From positions 62,001 through 126,000 of the forward strand of contig NZ_DLFW01000024.1 of the NCBI RefSeq assembly GCF_002482385.1: a stretch of DNA of 64,000 nucleotides, read 5' to 3'. This document shows positions 1 through 8,622 of this stretch, piece after piece. A program made the translations under genes and the position numbers. This DNA is from Dysgonomonas sp. UBA7710. Its GTDB lineage: Bacteria > Bacteroidota > Bacteroidia > Bacteroidales > Dysgonomonadaceae. The notes beneath the pieces are model-generated. The model saw nothing but the letters and a program-made list of their open reading frames with translations. It was not told the DNA's origin and did no database searches. Within the stretch, counting starts at the first letter, position 1. Each line of letters opens with the position of its first letter.

Positions 1-586
1 TGCTCATTTTTTACATGTCAAATCTGGCGGAGGCGAAGCCTGGTATCTCGATGAAGTATCCAAAACGCTTTCAGGCTTGAATAAACCTGTGTATACGCTG
101 GTCGAAAAAATTGCCGCCAGTGCCGGATATTATATCGGTGTACACGGTAAGGTTATTAAAGCCTTAACACAAAACGATCTCGTTGGCAGTATCGGAACTA
201 TGGTCGACGGGCTTGATATTATGCCTTATTTCGAAAAAATGGGAATTGTCCGTATTCGTGAGACTGCCACACGTTCCGACCTCAAAAACAAAAAGTATGA
301 AGATTTGAAAAACGGTAAACCCGAGCAGTTTATCCGAGAAGAATTAGATCCCTTACAGCAGCAATTCGAGTCTGCCATACGCTCTGCCAGGCCGCAGTTA
401 AATGATATCCCCGATGATGATCCTGTTTTCCGTGGCGAATCTTTCTATGCATCCCCTCCCGCTATCGACAAAAAACTGATAGACGGCCTTACCTCTTTTG
501 ATAGCGCACTGGCCGAAGCTGCTGCTATGGGAAAAGAATGGGCTAGAAATCAGAATAATCGCAAATCCCTTATGTCTTACATATAA
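1..586 (+). CDS. Prophage S49-family (SppA/ClpP-like) head maturation protease, 5' end cut off
   Basis: The reading frame is open from base 2, so the gene starts left of the window; 194 residues are visible. The segment KSGGGEA followed by ASAGYYI and the GSIGT turn match the S49 serine peptidase fold, with the Ser of ASAGYY (codon at 119-121) as probable nucleophile. In phages this family cleaves scaffold or capsid N-termini during head assembly. It lies 10 bp before the capsid gene, which fits that role. The family call is sound; the head-protease role is inferred from position. The TTG at 77 is internal, not the start. Confidence 0.85.
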   Translation, partial: AHFLHVKSGGGEAWYLDEVSKTLSGLNKPVYTLVEKIAASAGYYIGVHGKVIKALTQNDLVGSIGTMVDGLDIMPYFEKMGIVRIRETATRSDLKNKKYEDLKNGKPEQFIREELDPLQQQFESAIRSARPQLNDIPDDDPVFRGESFYASPPAIDKKLIDGLTSFDSALAEAAAMGKEWARNQNNRKSLMSYI

Positions 587-596
587 TTATATCTGA

Positions 597-2615
597 ATGA
601 AAAAATTTTTTCAAACATTAAAAGGTATTTTTCAGAAACTTAATCTGATAGATAAGGCCCAGGCTGATCAGCTATCGGAAGAAGAATGGAAAAATATAGC
701 CCAGGAGTATGAAGCTCAAAATCCAGGGCGTAATTTTGATACGGATCTGGCTACTGCTTTAAAAGAAGAGAACGATGCCAAAGCGCTAGCCGAACAACAA
801 CGTTCTCAAATATTGGCTATTGCAAACCGGGTTTTACCGGCTTCTAATGAATCTGAAAATAATGGAGGTGAAAGTGAAAATGAAGGTTCACCTAAACCTT
901 CAGATAATGTGGATCCGGTAGCGATTGTACAGAAAATGGCTGACGCTATTGAAAGTATGGCCGCGAGAGCTAACCACGATAAAGCGGAAGACGAGACCAA
1001 GCCGGTATTCAATATCAATGGACCGGGTACAAACAAAACTCACTTCCTGGGTATAGCACATTCAATGTTTTCATTGGATAAACGCTGGAACAAAATTGCG
1101 GCTAACACAAGTTATGCCACTCAGAATCCTACGCCTACAGCCGAAGACTTCGAAGAATTTACAAAAGAATATCGCGCTTTCGGGTTAAGCCTGTCGCAGC
1201 GTTATGCTTATCTCAAAGAGAATAATATGCTCGATGCTAAGCGCTTGATGGCATTCGAGAATGATTATTCCGGACTGGATCCTGCTAATTTGCCGGATTA
1301 CTATCTTATTCGCCGTCAGGATGCTTTGATAGCACGCCTGATCACAATGTATAACATCTATGATGTATTTCCGCGTCGTTATGGTGTGCAGGACCGCGAA
1401 GTGATGTTCTCAGCATTCTTCGATACTGTATCCCAGGCATGGCAGGAAGGCGAAGTCTTCAAAGGTAAGATGGATCTTCAACCGGAACTGGCGTATGTAG
1501 ACGACGCTATGATCAAGTTGAAGTTCAAGCCTATGAAAGAGATTGAGCGTATGTATATAGGTTATCTGAATACAGAAGGCTCTGATCCTATGAAATGGTC
1601 TCTTATCGAGTGGCAGATACTTAATGTTATGACTCAGGCCATAAGTGAGCAAAATCACCGTCGTATTATGGGTGTTTACGTACATCCTGAAACCGGTATA
1701 CCGGGACATTATCTGAATTCTTCTACAGGTATTGTTTACACCCTGATTCGTTATGCACATGAATTCAAACTTAAGATTCATGACGATTCTGCTTATATGG
1801 GTTATACTGATAGCACATTCCTTGAAACCGTTCAGGATATGCTGGAGGAAATCAAACTCGATATAACAGAAGATTATACTGTTCCTTTCGAAAAGCTCTC
1901 TGTTATCCTGAATACGAACCATAAGCTTTGGTGGAAAAAGAACTGTCGCGCAAAATACGGCAAGGATCTTGATTTTACAGGCCCTGACAGCATGATGAAT
2001 AAGGTTCCGGATATTGATACGCCTATAATATGGCTTCCTAACCTTGGCAATCTTCCGTTTATCTTAGTTCAGGAGCCCGGGAACCTGCAATGCATAGAAT
2101 ATCTGCCTGGCGAAATGCTTGCTTTGCAGTTTGAGCGTGCGATGGAAGTATACAAGGCTTGGAGTGTATGGAAAGAAGGAACTTCAGCATCTTTCATCGG
2201 GCAAAAGTTCTCGACGAAAGCCGCGATGGATAATAACAACTTCCTGCGTCAGCGCGTATTTATGAACAAACCCGCTTCTTACCTGGCCGATGGCGCTACA
2301 ACTATCAACGGGGCAAACGGTTTCTGGTTCGTAACACAAGCAAACACTGCAGCTACTGCTCTGACCGATATTGCAAATATCCGTCCAGGTGTGGCCTATA
2401 TTCTCGAAATAGGCAGCACGACTAATGCCACAACGATCGCTAGGACTGGCAAATTTTCTGAATTGTCGGCTGCCTTTTCGCCTACGGCGGTAGGGGACTA
2501 TATAATGCTTGTTCCAAATTCCGATAAAACTAAATTTTTCGAACTGGAACGTATGGTCGGAGGTGTCCGCACTATCAATGCTGCATTGCAGCCTAACGTG
2601 CCGGGTGTACGATAA
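597..2615 (+). CDS. Phage major capsid protein with scaffold-like N-terminal region
   Basis: This 672-residue protein directly follows the protease. Residues 1 to about 135 are charged, rich in Glu, Lys, Gln and Asn and predicted helical, with a low-complexity SENNGGESENEG linker near 85-100; this looks like a scaffold (delta) region to be cut off by the S49 protease. The remainder is a mixed globular domain ending in a segment rich in Thr and Ala. No single diagnostic motif is visible, so the capsid call rests on position, size and composition. A portal or minor head protein is less likely because a separate portal candidate lies at 13,074. The start ATG follows the protease stop by 10 bp. 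Confidence 0.65.
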   Translation: MKKFFQTLKGIFQKLNLIDKAQADQLSEEEWKNIAQEYEAQNPGRNFDTDLATALKEENDAKALAEQQRSQILAIANRVLPASNESENNGGESENEGSPKPSDNVDPVAIVQKMADAIESMAARANHDKAEDETKPVFNINGPGTNKTHFLGIAHSMFSLDKRWNKIAANTSYATQNPTPTAEDFEEFTKEYRAFGLSLSQRYAYLKENNMLDAKRLMAFENDYSGLDPANLPDYYLIRRQDALIARLITMYNIYDVFPRRYGVQDREVMFSAFFDTVSQAWQEGEVFKGKMDLQPELAYVDDAMIKLKFKPMKEIERMYIGYLNTEGSDPMKWSLIEWQILNVMTQAISEQNHRRIMGVYVHPETGIPGHYLNSSTGIVYTLIRYAHEFKLKIHDDSAYMGYTDSTFLETVQDMLEEIKLDITEDYTVPFEKLSVILNTNHKLWWKKNCRAKYGKDLDFTGPDSMMNKVPDIDTPIIWLPNLGNLPFILVQEPGNLQCIEYLPGEMLALQFERAMEVYKAWSVWKEGTSASFIGQKFSTKAAMDNNNFLRQRVFMNKPASYLADGATTINGANGFWFVTQANTAATALTDIANIRPGVAYILEIGSTTNATTIARTGKFSELSAAFSPTAVGDYIMLVPNSDKTKFFELERMVGGVRTINAALQPNVPGVR

Positions 2616-2623
2616 ATAAGGTA

Positions 2624-2641
2624 GGGAGGCTCCGGCCTCCC
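2624..2641 (+). terminator. GC-rich hairpin after the capsid gene
   Basis: GGGAGGC and GCCTCCC form a perfect 7-bp stem around TCCG, nine bases after the capsid stop. No T-tract follows, so it is more likely a 3' stabiliser or partial attenuator separating a highly expressed capsid message from the next gene than a full terminator. Confidence 0.4.
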
Positions 2642-2689
2642 GAATCCCTTTTCAGATAATTGATTATTTAAATATAAAAATACATTTCA

Positions 2690-3691
2690 ATGACACAATT
2701 AGACAAACATTTGAAATATGTAAATCAGAAAGCCCTGGCACGTCGCCAATCTCTACTGTTCCGCTCTCTGATGCTTATAGGGCTTGTGTTTATGGCCGTC
2801 TCCGTTTATGGAGCGATTATAGAACCTCATAATGCCCTGGAGAATATCCTGGTTACTTCCGGTACCGGATCACTGGCTATGTGCGCCATGGTATCAATAA
2901 ATGATGTGGCTGACAGAGATACATCCGGTAATGCAATCGGATATAAGGTATGGCTTATTCCTGTATCCGATATCGATGATTCTGTTCCGTTTCCTACGGT
3001 AAACGTAAATAGAGAGGTTTCCTCTATTCCAATGAAATCCGGAAAATATATGCACTATTTCGAGGCGCATGTAATACCTACCTTTATATCGAATGGAACG
3101 AAAGAGGCAAATGCGGTAACTATCACTGGGACCAATACATTTACTGTTATTATGGGAGGTAATAGAGCCGAGCTGTTAAATTTTATTGAAAATTATGCCG
3201 GGACTAAGTTTGTCGTAATATTCAAAGAATGTGAGAGTAATATAATGCAGGGTATTGGAAATCCTTGTAAACCGGTTGTTTTAAGTACTTACGAAAATAA
3301 AAACGACGCCGATAGCCGGTCTGTCACATTTACGTTTACTCAGACTACTATTCAGCAACCTTGGACTTACATTGGTGGCATCGTTACCCAGGATCCTGTT
3401 ACTGTACCTGCCGGTACCACAACTTTGCCTATTGTTGCAGGAAATAACAGATACATCTTACCAAACGGTACATCTGCTACATATGCTGTCGATGCTGTAT
3501 CCGGTATTACTGCCGCAGATGTAGGGCGTGTAATTGCTCTTATAGGTGACGGTACTACGAATGCCGCAACCGTGGCCGATGGCGACCCGTTCCTTTTGGT
3601 AGATGGTGCTACATGGACTGCATCCAAAGGTAAGGAATTACATCTGAAGGTATTCGATGCTAATACCCTGATAGAGGTTAACCGGATATAA
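2690..3691 (+). CDS. Phage structural protein, tail-tube-like, with an N-terminal membrane segment
   Basis: The 333-residue product has two parts. Residues 1-44 are basic and then strongly hydrophobic (26-44, a membrane span by eye). From about residue 68 (VSINDVADRD) onward it is a beta-rich globular protein with repeated TFT and TVT strands and a C-terminal Thr/Ala/Gly-rich section like an Ig-type decoration. Position after the capsid gene suggests a major tail or head-decoration protein; I cannot assign it firmly. ATG codons at 2879 and 2888 would remove the hydrophobic segment and give a more ordinary virion protein. The 74-bp leader is A/T rich, as usual for strong Bacteroidetes starts, which favours 2690. 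Confidence 0.5.
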   Translation: MTQLDKHLKYVNQKALARRQSLLFRSLMLIGLVFMAVSVYGAIIEPHNALENILVTSGTGSLAMCAMVSINDVADRDTSGNAIGYKVWLIPVSDIDDSVPFPTVNVNREVSSIPMKSGKYMHYFEAHVIPTFISNGTKEANAVTITGTNTFTVIMGGNRAELLNFIENYAGTKFVVIFKECESNIMQGIGNPCKPVVLSTYENKNDADSRSVTFTFTQTTIQQPWTYIGGIVTQDPVTVPAGTTTLPIVAGNNRYILPNGTSATYAVDAVSGITAADVGRVIALIGDGTTNAATVADGDPFLLVDGATWTASKGKELHLKVFDANTLIEVNRI

Positions 3692-3710
3692 ACTTAAAAA
3701 CTATTGAATT

Positions 3711-4466
3711 ATGATTTCACTTAACAGAGAAAAAAGAGGTCACTTCAATAGATTGCGGGCTGCTTCCCATGTGGAGGCAGACCTTGCATTATTGAAGTCG
3801 ATAGATCCGAACCATTCGCTGATCGTAAAACCATCCGGTAAAGATCAGAAATATGCTGATGACGTGCTTTACGCACTTCTTTCTCTTACCAACGATTGTG
3901 ATATTGTTTCATTTCGTCGTCAGTTTGCCAAGGCAAAGCTCCAAAAGGCCCATACAGAAACCCTTAAAAAACGCTTTGCCGATTATATAGCTAAGGTGGA
4001 AGTCGAGAAAGCAATCGATATAAAACTTCTTATAGATAAAATATCAGAGGGCTTGCTATTGGTTGTAACTCCGGTATTGCCTGTGGGTGAAGAAATTTTC
4101 CCTGCCGAAATTGAGATATTTTCTATTGACAACGAAAAGTTCGATATACGCCTGACCGCCGAAGCGGTAATTGCTCGTGAAGCTGCTGCCAAACTCAAAA
4201 AAGAGCAGGGAGAAGCTGAACGCAAAAGATTAGAGGCTGAATCTGCTGCAAATGTTTTAGCGGAAAAAGAGTCTGAACTGGATGAGAAGGAAGAGGAATT
4301 ACTTAACAAAGAATCTGATTTGGAGGATAAAGAAATTGAACTATCCAAAAAAGAAGATCGGTTGGATGAAAAAGAGGCTGAATTGGCAGTTAAGGAAACT
4401 GACCTGAAGAATAAGTCTGCCATTGAAAAAAAAAGCGTCTCAAAGAAGAAGAGTACCCGCAAATAA
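3711..4466 (+). CDS. Phage protein with seven perfect KE-heptad repeats; probable upstream half of a frameshift pair
   Basis: Residues 1-165 are a globular region of no family I recognise. Residues 186-234 are seven uninterrupted heptads of the form KExxLxx (KESELDE, KEEELLN, KESDLED and so on), a single coiled-coil rod. The tail KKSVSKKKSTRK is strongly basic. Just before the stop, nine A bases hold an A AAA AAA slippery heptamer in the right phase for -1 slippage into the next gene. Position between the tail-tube-like gene and small terminase, plus the frameshift, recalls tail assembly chaperones (gpG/gpGT type), but the tape measure is 15 kb away, so that analogy is only a suggestion. Confidence 0.6.
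   Translation: MISLNREKRGHFNRLRAASHVEADLALLKSIDPNHSLIVKPSGKDQKYADDVLYALLSLTNDCDIVSFRRQFAKAKLQKAHTETLKKRFADYIAKVEVEKAIDIKLLIDKISEGLLLVVTPVLPVGEEIFPAEIEIFSIDNEKFDIRLTAEAVIAREAAAKLKKEQGEAERKRLEAESAANVLAEKESELDEKEEELLNKESDLEDKEIELSKKEDRLDEKEAELAVKETDLKNKSAIEKKSVSKKKSTRK
4427..4433 (+). other. Candidate -1 ribosomal frameshift site (A AAA AAA)
   Basis: A run of nine A (4426-4434) contains the heptamer A AAA AAA in the zero frame of the heptad gene (codons at 4428 and 4431). A -1 slip gives codons from 4433 onward and stays open to 4915 through 37 codons upstream of the first ATG of the next gene. Product: 241 zero-frame residues plus 160, a 401-residue fusion. Transcript slippage on the A run would give the same product. 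Confidence 0.5.
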
Positions 4467-4543
4467 AGTGGAAAAACTATCTCGATGATGACGTTAAAAC
4501 GGCTACGCTTATTTATTCAGACCGGATAAATACGCACAATCAA

Positions 4544-4915
4544 ATGAAGGTTCTTGATGTACTGCTCGACACTAAGCCTACCGCGAAAGCTGTGATGGAA
4601 ATGGCAGAATTGCGCATCAGGAACCTTCTTTGTTTCCGTGAACTACAATCATTCAATGACTCCGGTAAATGGATACAGAAGCATCCTTTGATTACTCACC
4701 GTAGTGCTTATTCCCGCCTGGAAGAATTGTTTGCGCTCGATCATACCCGGTTTATGGATGAATACAACCGCTGTTGCTGTAATATATCACGCTATGAGTC
4801 TTATCTGCGAAGCGAAAAACGAATTGACAAACGAGACACGGATAAAGCCCTTCTTCAAAAGCATACCGAAACGAAATCAATATTTGAATCTGTAATAGAG
4901 AACAATAGGTTATGA
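4544..4915 (+). CDS. Phage protein of unknown function; probable downstream half of the frameshift pair
   Basis: From the first ATG the product has 123 residues, predicted all-helical, with a CCCNISRYESYLR stretch. The same frame is open upstream to 4427 without ATG, GTG or TTG, and the extra peptide (for example KWKNYLDDDVKTATLIYSDR) looks like real protein sequence. I therefore think its main product is the C-terminal part of a -1 frameshift fusion with the preceding gene, and that 4544 may be an internal start or no start at all. It overlaps the next gene by ATGA. No family recognised. Confidence 0.6.
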   Translation: MKVLDVLLDTKPTAKAVMEMAELRIRNLLCFRELQSFNDSGKWIQKHPLITHRSAYSRLEELFALDHTRFMDEYNRCCCNISRYESYLRSEKRIDKRDTDKALLQKHTETKSIFESVIENNRL

Positions 4916-5166
4916 AATATGACAAAATTACATACAGATATGACTGTAAGAATGATCGTATAAGATTGTTTTTTTTGGGTACACGTGAGGATTCAATGGG
5001 TAAATGGAATTCATCCGGGAATTATGGGGATATCTATGAATGTACCTCACATTTTGTATTCATAAAAGTATTTGGGGCTAACCCATCTCTGGTTACTGAC
5101 ACTTTAGAGGAAATGTTTTCTGTCATAAAAGAAACAACCGGATGTAATCCTGAATTTGAACAATAG
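4912..5166 (+). CDS. Small phage protein of unknown function
   Basis: An 84-residue product translationally coupled to the previous gene through an ATGA overlap and ending three bases before the next start. It begins with an alternating charged beta-like stretch (KITYRYDCKNDRIRLFFLG) and ends with a helical segment containing TGCNPEFEQ. No domain is recognised. Tight packing inside the head/terminase run is the only support for a structural or packaging role. Confidence 0.6.
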   Translation: MKYDKITYRYDCKNDRIRLFFLGTREDSMGKWNSSGNYGDIYECTSHFVFIKVFGANPSLVTDTLEEMFSVIKETTGCNPEFEQ

Positions 5167-5169
5167 ACT

Positions 5170-5811
5170 ATGACGCATTTCGAAATATTATCTAAACTGG
5201 ATCCGGCTATAATTTCTCATTTTCTTGAAACTGGCCAGTCTGAAGGTATTCCTCCCGAAACCCAACAATGGCTACAGGAGATATCTATGGCCTATGAGGA
5301 ATACGATAAGAATAGGAATATTTCCAAAGCTGCCGAAAGTCTTAAAGTCCGGATTACGGCGAAATTCCGGAATAAAATTAGTGTCCGTACATGCCAGGAA
5401 CGTATTTATTCCGCTCTGGAATACTTCCATGTCGACAATATTGTTTCGGATAAGGTATGGTATATCGATTTTGCTAATAAATACGAAGAAGACGCCGAAA
5501 AAGCCATTCAGGCCGAAGATTTCCGAGCTGCATACATGTTTCGCAAAGCTGCTGAAGAATGCCGCGAAAAATCGAGTGTTGCAGCTAGTCTCGATGTAAA
5601 ATTTATACCTGTATTCCTTATCTCTAGTGATATTTCAATTATAGATGCTGGCTTCGAGCCTAAAAATTTAAAAGAAATAGCGAAAAAGGATAATGAAGGA
5701 TACTATGTGCGGCAAATTAATAGTCTGCCTATTGATGAACCAGAAAAGAAAAGATTACGTATTGACGCCAATCTTCCGGAAACTCCATGCATAGAACTAG
5801 AAAGTGATTGA
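5170..5811 (+). CDS. Probable terminase small subunit
   Basis: This 213-residue protein sits immediately before TerL. The middle (about 35-100) contains helical segments, including SVRTCQERIYSALEYF, compatible with a DNA-binding helix-turn-helix, followed by acidic helices and an acidic C-terminus. Small terminases are poorly conserved; the assignment rests on position and overall build. Its stop (5809-5811) lies three bases before the TerL ATG, so the two are likely made together. An unrelated accessory role cannot be excluded. Confidence 0.5.
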   Translation: MTHFEILSKLDPAIISHFLETGQSEGIPPETQQWLQEISMAYEEYDKNRNISKAAESLKVRITAKFRNKISVRTCQERIYSALEYFHVDNIVSDKVWYIDFANKYEEDAEKAIQAEDFRAAYMFRKAAEECREKSSVAASLDVKFIPVFLISSDISIIDAGFEPKNLKEIAKKDNEGYYVRQINSLPIDEPEKKRLRIDANLPETPCIELESD

Positions 5812-5813
5812 TT

Positions 5814-7577
5814 ATGGCTTTTGATGAACAATTAGACTGGTCTCAGCAATATTACATGAATATGGCGCAAATACGGGCCACATTGATTGATCCGAATGTT
5901 CTGATAGCTGAAATAGCTCGTGCCGGAGGTAAGACAGAAGGTGTTATGGGTCCTCGTATTCTGCGTGTCGCGGATGCTATGCCCCGTGAATTGGCCTTTC
6001 TTGTACATAAAACATACGCCGCCCTATTGTCTAACATTGTACCCAATCTTATCTCCTATTTCAATAAACCGATTCTTAATGGTCAGCGCTGTATGCTTGA
6101 GGAAGGGCTCGATTATGTAATAGGTACAGCTAAATTACCAAAACATTTTTCACGTCCTCGTTATCCGATCTATTACCCGCGCCATTCTATTGTATTGCGC
6201 AATGGTTTCAACATACAGCTCGTTTCTTCCGATCAGCCTGATTCCGTAGCCGGTCGATCAGGTGTGCATGCTTTCATTGAGGAAATGAAGCATAATAAAG
6301 GTGAAAAATTAAAAACAAGACTTTTCCCTGCTCTTCGCGGTAGTGATAATCGCGATGTTCGCAATCACCATCTATACCAGGGTATAACAGGTGTATCCGA
6401 TACCGCCCGGGTCGATCTGGGGGAAGATAACTGGTTTGAAGAATACGAAACCAATATGGATATGGATCTGATCAATGAGATTGCTTCTGTAGCCAAGCCT
6501 GTAAACGACGCTATGGTAATAAAAACGCATTTCGACTGGTTGCAAAGAGAAGTCAAAGCCAAACATCGGGATATATTTGAGTTAACACCTCTTTATCCGC
6601 AATACGAAAAAGCTCTCAAAACTCTTCATTTGTGGGAACGCCGTCTTAGTACCATGCGGACACAGGCCTCTTACTACATGCGTGCCTCTTCTTTTGTAAA
6701 TAAAGACTTCCTCGGACAAAAGTTTTTCAAAACACAGCTCGAATCTCTCGATATGGAAGAATTTCTTACTGCTATCTGCGCAATACGTATACGTGCCGTT
6801 GTCGATCGTTTCTTTGCCAATTATGTACCTAAAGTTCATCAGTTTAGTAACAGTTATAAGAACGACATGCTGCTGAAGGTCGATCTTATGGGTGGCTTTC
6901 GCATTACCGCCGGATATCTTAAATACTACAATCCGGATGATGAATTACTCTTGGGTTACGATCCCGGCAAATTCCAGAGCCTCACGGTGTCCCAAGAAAA
7001 ACGGTTCGGGGAAGAAGTACGCACGATCAAAGAATTTACATGCTACTCTCCGGCTGATCAGACACATTTGGCACTCGATTTTTATAACTTTTTTGGAGAA
7101 GATGCACGCAACAAACATCTGAAACTGTATTATGACCGTGCAGGCAATAAGACAAAGGAGGAACTCGAACAAATAACTACAGATGCCCGTCTCCTGAAGG
7201 CCGAACTGGAGCGTTACGGATTCTATGTAGAATTAATGAACGAGGGGCAGCCTACAATCTACTACTGGCAGCAAAAGAAACTACTGGATTACATATTCAG
7301 CAATAAGTTTGCAGCCTTTCCGCGGCCTTATATTTGCGAAAATCAATGCCCGAACCTTTGTTCGTCTATTATGCTTAGCCCTATGAAAAAGACTACAGAC
7401 GGCAAGATAGAACTCGATAAGACTTCTGAGAAGAAAGTACCAATGAAGCTACAGGCCGGAAGGTCTACGCAGCTTCCATCAGCCCTTATTTACTTCTATT
7501 TTGGCCGTTATGGGCATCTGTTACCTAACGAATTCAGCACAATACCTGATAATTTACCTGAAAACACTGTTATTTGA
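5814..7577 (+). CDS. Terminase large subunit (TerL)
   Basis: The 587-residue protein has the two-domain layout of phage packaging motors. The ATPase part holds a Walker A variant ARAGGKT (residues 35-41) and a Walker B strand with paired acids, HAFIEE (152-157). The RNase H-like nuclease part has GYDPG with D383 and YYDRAG with D441 as metal-binding acids. I chose ATG 5814 over the TTG at 5808 because it opens MAFDEQ with no leader. It cuts concatemers and pumps DNA into the head with the portal, which is encoded far downstream at 13,074 rather than next door, an unusual separation. Confidence 0.9.
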   Translation: MAFDEQLDWSQQYYMNMAQIRATLIDPNVLIAEIARAGGKTEGVMGPRILRVADAMPRELAFLVHKTYAALLSNIVPNLISYFNKPILNGQRCMLEEGLDYVIGTAKLPKHFSRPRYPIYYPRHSIVLRNGFNIQLVSSDQPDSVAGRSGVHAFIEEMKHNKGEKLKTRLFPALRGSDNRDVRNHHLYQGITGVSDTARVDLGEDNWFEEYETNMDMDLINEIASVAKPVNDAMVIKTHFDWLQREVKAKHRDIFELTPLYPQYEKALKTLHLWERRLSTMRTQASYYMRASSFVNKDFLGQKFFKTQLESLDMEEFLTAICAIRIRAVVDRFFANYVPKVHQFSNSYKNDMLLKVDLMGGFRITAGYLKYYNPDDELLLGYDPGKFQSLTVSQEKRFGEEVRTIKEFTCYSPADQTHLALDFYNFFGEDARNKHLKLYYDRAGNKTKEELEQITTDARLLKAELERYGFYVELMNEGQPTIYYWQQKKLLDYIFSNKFAAFPRPYICENQCPNLCSSIMLSPMKKTTDGKIELDKTSEKKVPMKLQAGRSTQLPSALIYFYFGRYGHLLPNEFSTIPDNLPENTVI

Positions 7578-7961
7578 TGTATTTTATCCTCTAAAATTTA
7601 TCTTTTCAGGTATATAGTCATATCTGTTTTACATCGACTGATTTGTCAATCAATTCACATTCAGTCTTTATTTTGAAAAATAAAAAAAATAAAACTTTTT
7701 ACATCTTTCGAGATAGCCGCGAACGCTGACTTTCTCACACGCATTTCAAAAGGGGTTGCCCGCGGCAAATGTGATTTAAGTTAAAATTAACATTTAGGTC
7801 AAAATATTAACATTATCCTGTATTTGGTGTTGATATACAGTGTGTTATGTGTATTTACATATATAGAGTACGGTATCATTTTTTTTCTGGGGCTATAGGT
7901 GGGGCGGTGCTGTGTACACATGGTGTGATACATATAAACATACCGGCTGATAATATTATGT
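7578..7961. other. Gene-free interval after TerL
   Basis: No ORF of note is seen. The stretch is A/T rich with a short GC-rich island near 7,715-7,770, holds one copy of a repeat shared with 12,490-12,597 (7,858-7,892), and has CTGTAT (7818-7823) and ATACAG (7835-7840) half-sites like those of the immunity operators but in the opposite order. It marks the left edge of the cargo block. Confidence 0.6.
7858..7892 (+). repeat. Block-flanking repeat, copy 1
   Basis: The sequence runs CATATATAGAGTACGG then TATCATTTTTTTTCTGGGG. Two related copies lie at 12,490-12,523 and 12,566-12,597, so the copies bracket the cargo and immunity block between TerL and the portal. Confidence 0.6.
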
Positions 7962-7962
7962 A

Positions 7963-7990
7963 TTGAATGTTAAATTATTTTATACATTTG
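7963..7990 (+). promoter_or_regulatory. Promoter of the HIRAN cassette
   Basis: TACATTTG at 7983-7990 matches the TAnnTTTG -7 element, with TTG at 7963-7965 as -33 and 17 bp between. It lies 25 bp before the ATG at 8016. Confidence 0.6.
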
Positions 7991-8015
7991 TGAAAACTAA
8001 ATTAATAAGCACAAA

Positions 8016-8606
8016 ATGTTAGCAGTAATCTTTGTCTTGGGTGTAATACTAGTTCTTTCTGCTTTAATATTTGGATTTATATATCTGGTTGTATATCAAG
8101 GTAAATTAGATTCAAAGAGGACATTAGAACTACATAACTATTATGAGGCTAAAAAAAGAAATGAACTATCCTATAAAAAACATTTAGAGGATATTTATAC
8201 TAAAGAGCTATCACGGCTTGAAAATAAAAGGTTAAGGCTCGATCTTTTAAGAGAAAGTACCAATAATGAATTTGATATTTTGTTTTTTGAATTAGCAGGA
8301 TTATATTACAGATCAGTTCGAGCGAAGAAAATTGCAAATGAACTTGAGGCTGGTGACTTTCTGGAATTGAAGAGAGAGCCGAGTAATCAGTTTGATTCTA
8401 ATGCTGTTAAGGTGTTGCATAATGGGATACATATAGGTTATGTACCTATTGAAAATTCTGAAGAGGTATCAAATAACTTGAAAAATGACAGCTTGTTTTA
8501 TTTCGCTGTCATTGATTTCACTATTCCGGATCCTGATGATATCGCGACAGTATATATTCGGTTGTTTCCCAGAGAGGGACGTTTAGCAGTGGATTATTTC
8601 AAATAA
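8016..8606 (+). CDS. Membrane-anchored HIRAN-domain protein
   Basis: The 196-residue product starts with a membrane span (about 3-29), continues as a charged helix likely to form a coiled coil (35-95) and ends with a HIRAN domain (about 100-190). The signature is clear: LKREPSNQFDSNAV followed by GIHIGYVP. HIRAN domains bind ends of single-stranded DNA in HLTF-type enzymes and also occur alone in bacteria; a membrane-tethered form inside a prophage is unusual. It heads a three-gene cassette with its own promoter, in a position typical of lysogenic conversion or exclusion genes. Any defence role is inference. Confidence 0.75.
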   Translation: MLAVIFVLGVILVLSALIFGFIYLVVYQGKLDSKRTLELHNYYEAKKRNELSYKKHLEDIYTKELSRLENKRLRLDLLRESTNNEFDILFFELAGLYYRSVRAKKIANELEAGDFLELKREPSNQFDSNAVKVLHNGIHIGYVPIENSEEVSNNLKNDSLFYFAVIDFTIPDPDDIATVYIRLFPREGRLAVDYFK

Positions 8607-8622
8607 CTTAATTTATAAATAT

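Noticed and set aside
3983..4462. 159-codon minus-strand ORF opposite the heptad repeats
   Set aside because: Ser/Phe-rich mirror of the KE heptads, a composition artefact.
7818..7840. CTGTAT and ATACAG half-sites after TerL
   Set aside because: They match the immunity operator arms but in reversed order with an 11-bp spacer, so a repressor site is not supported; two 6-mers can occur by chance.
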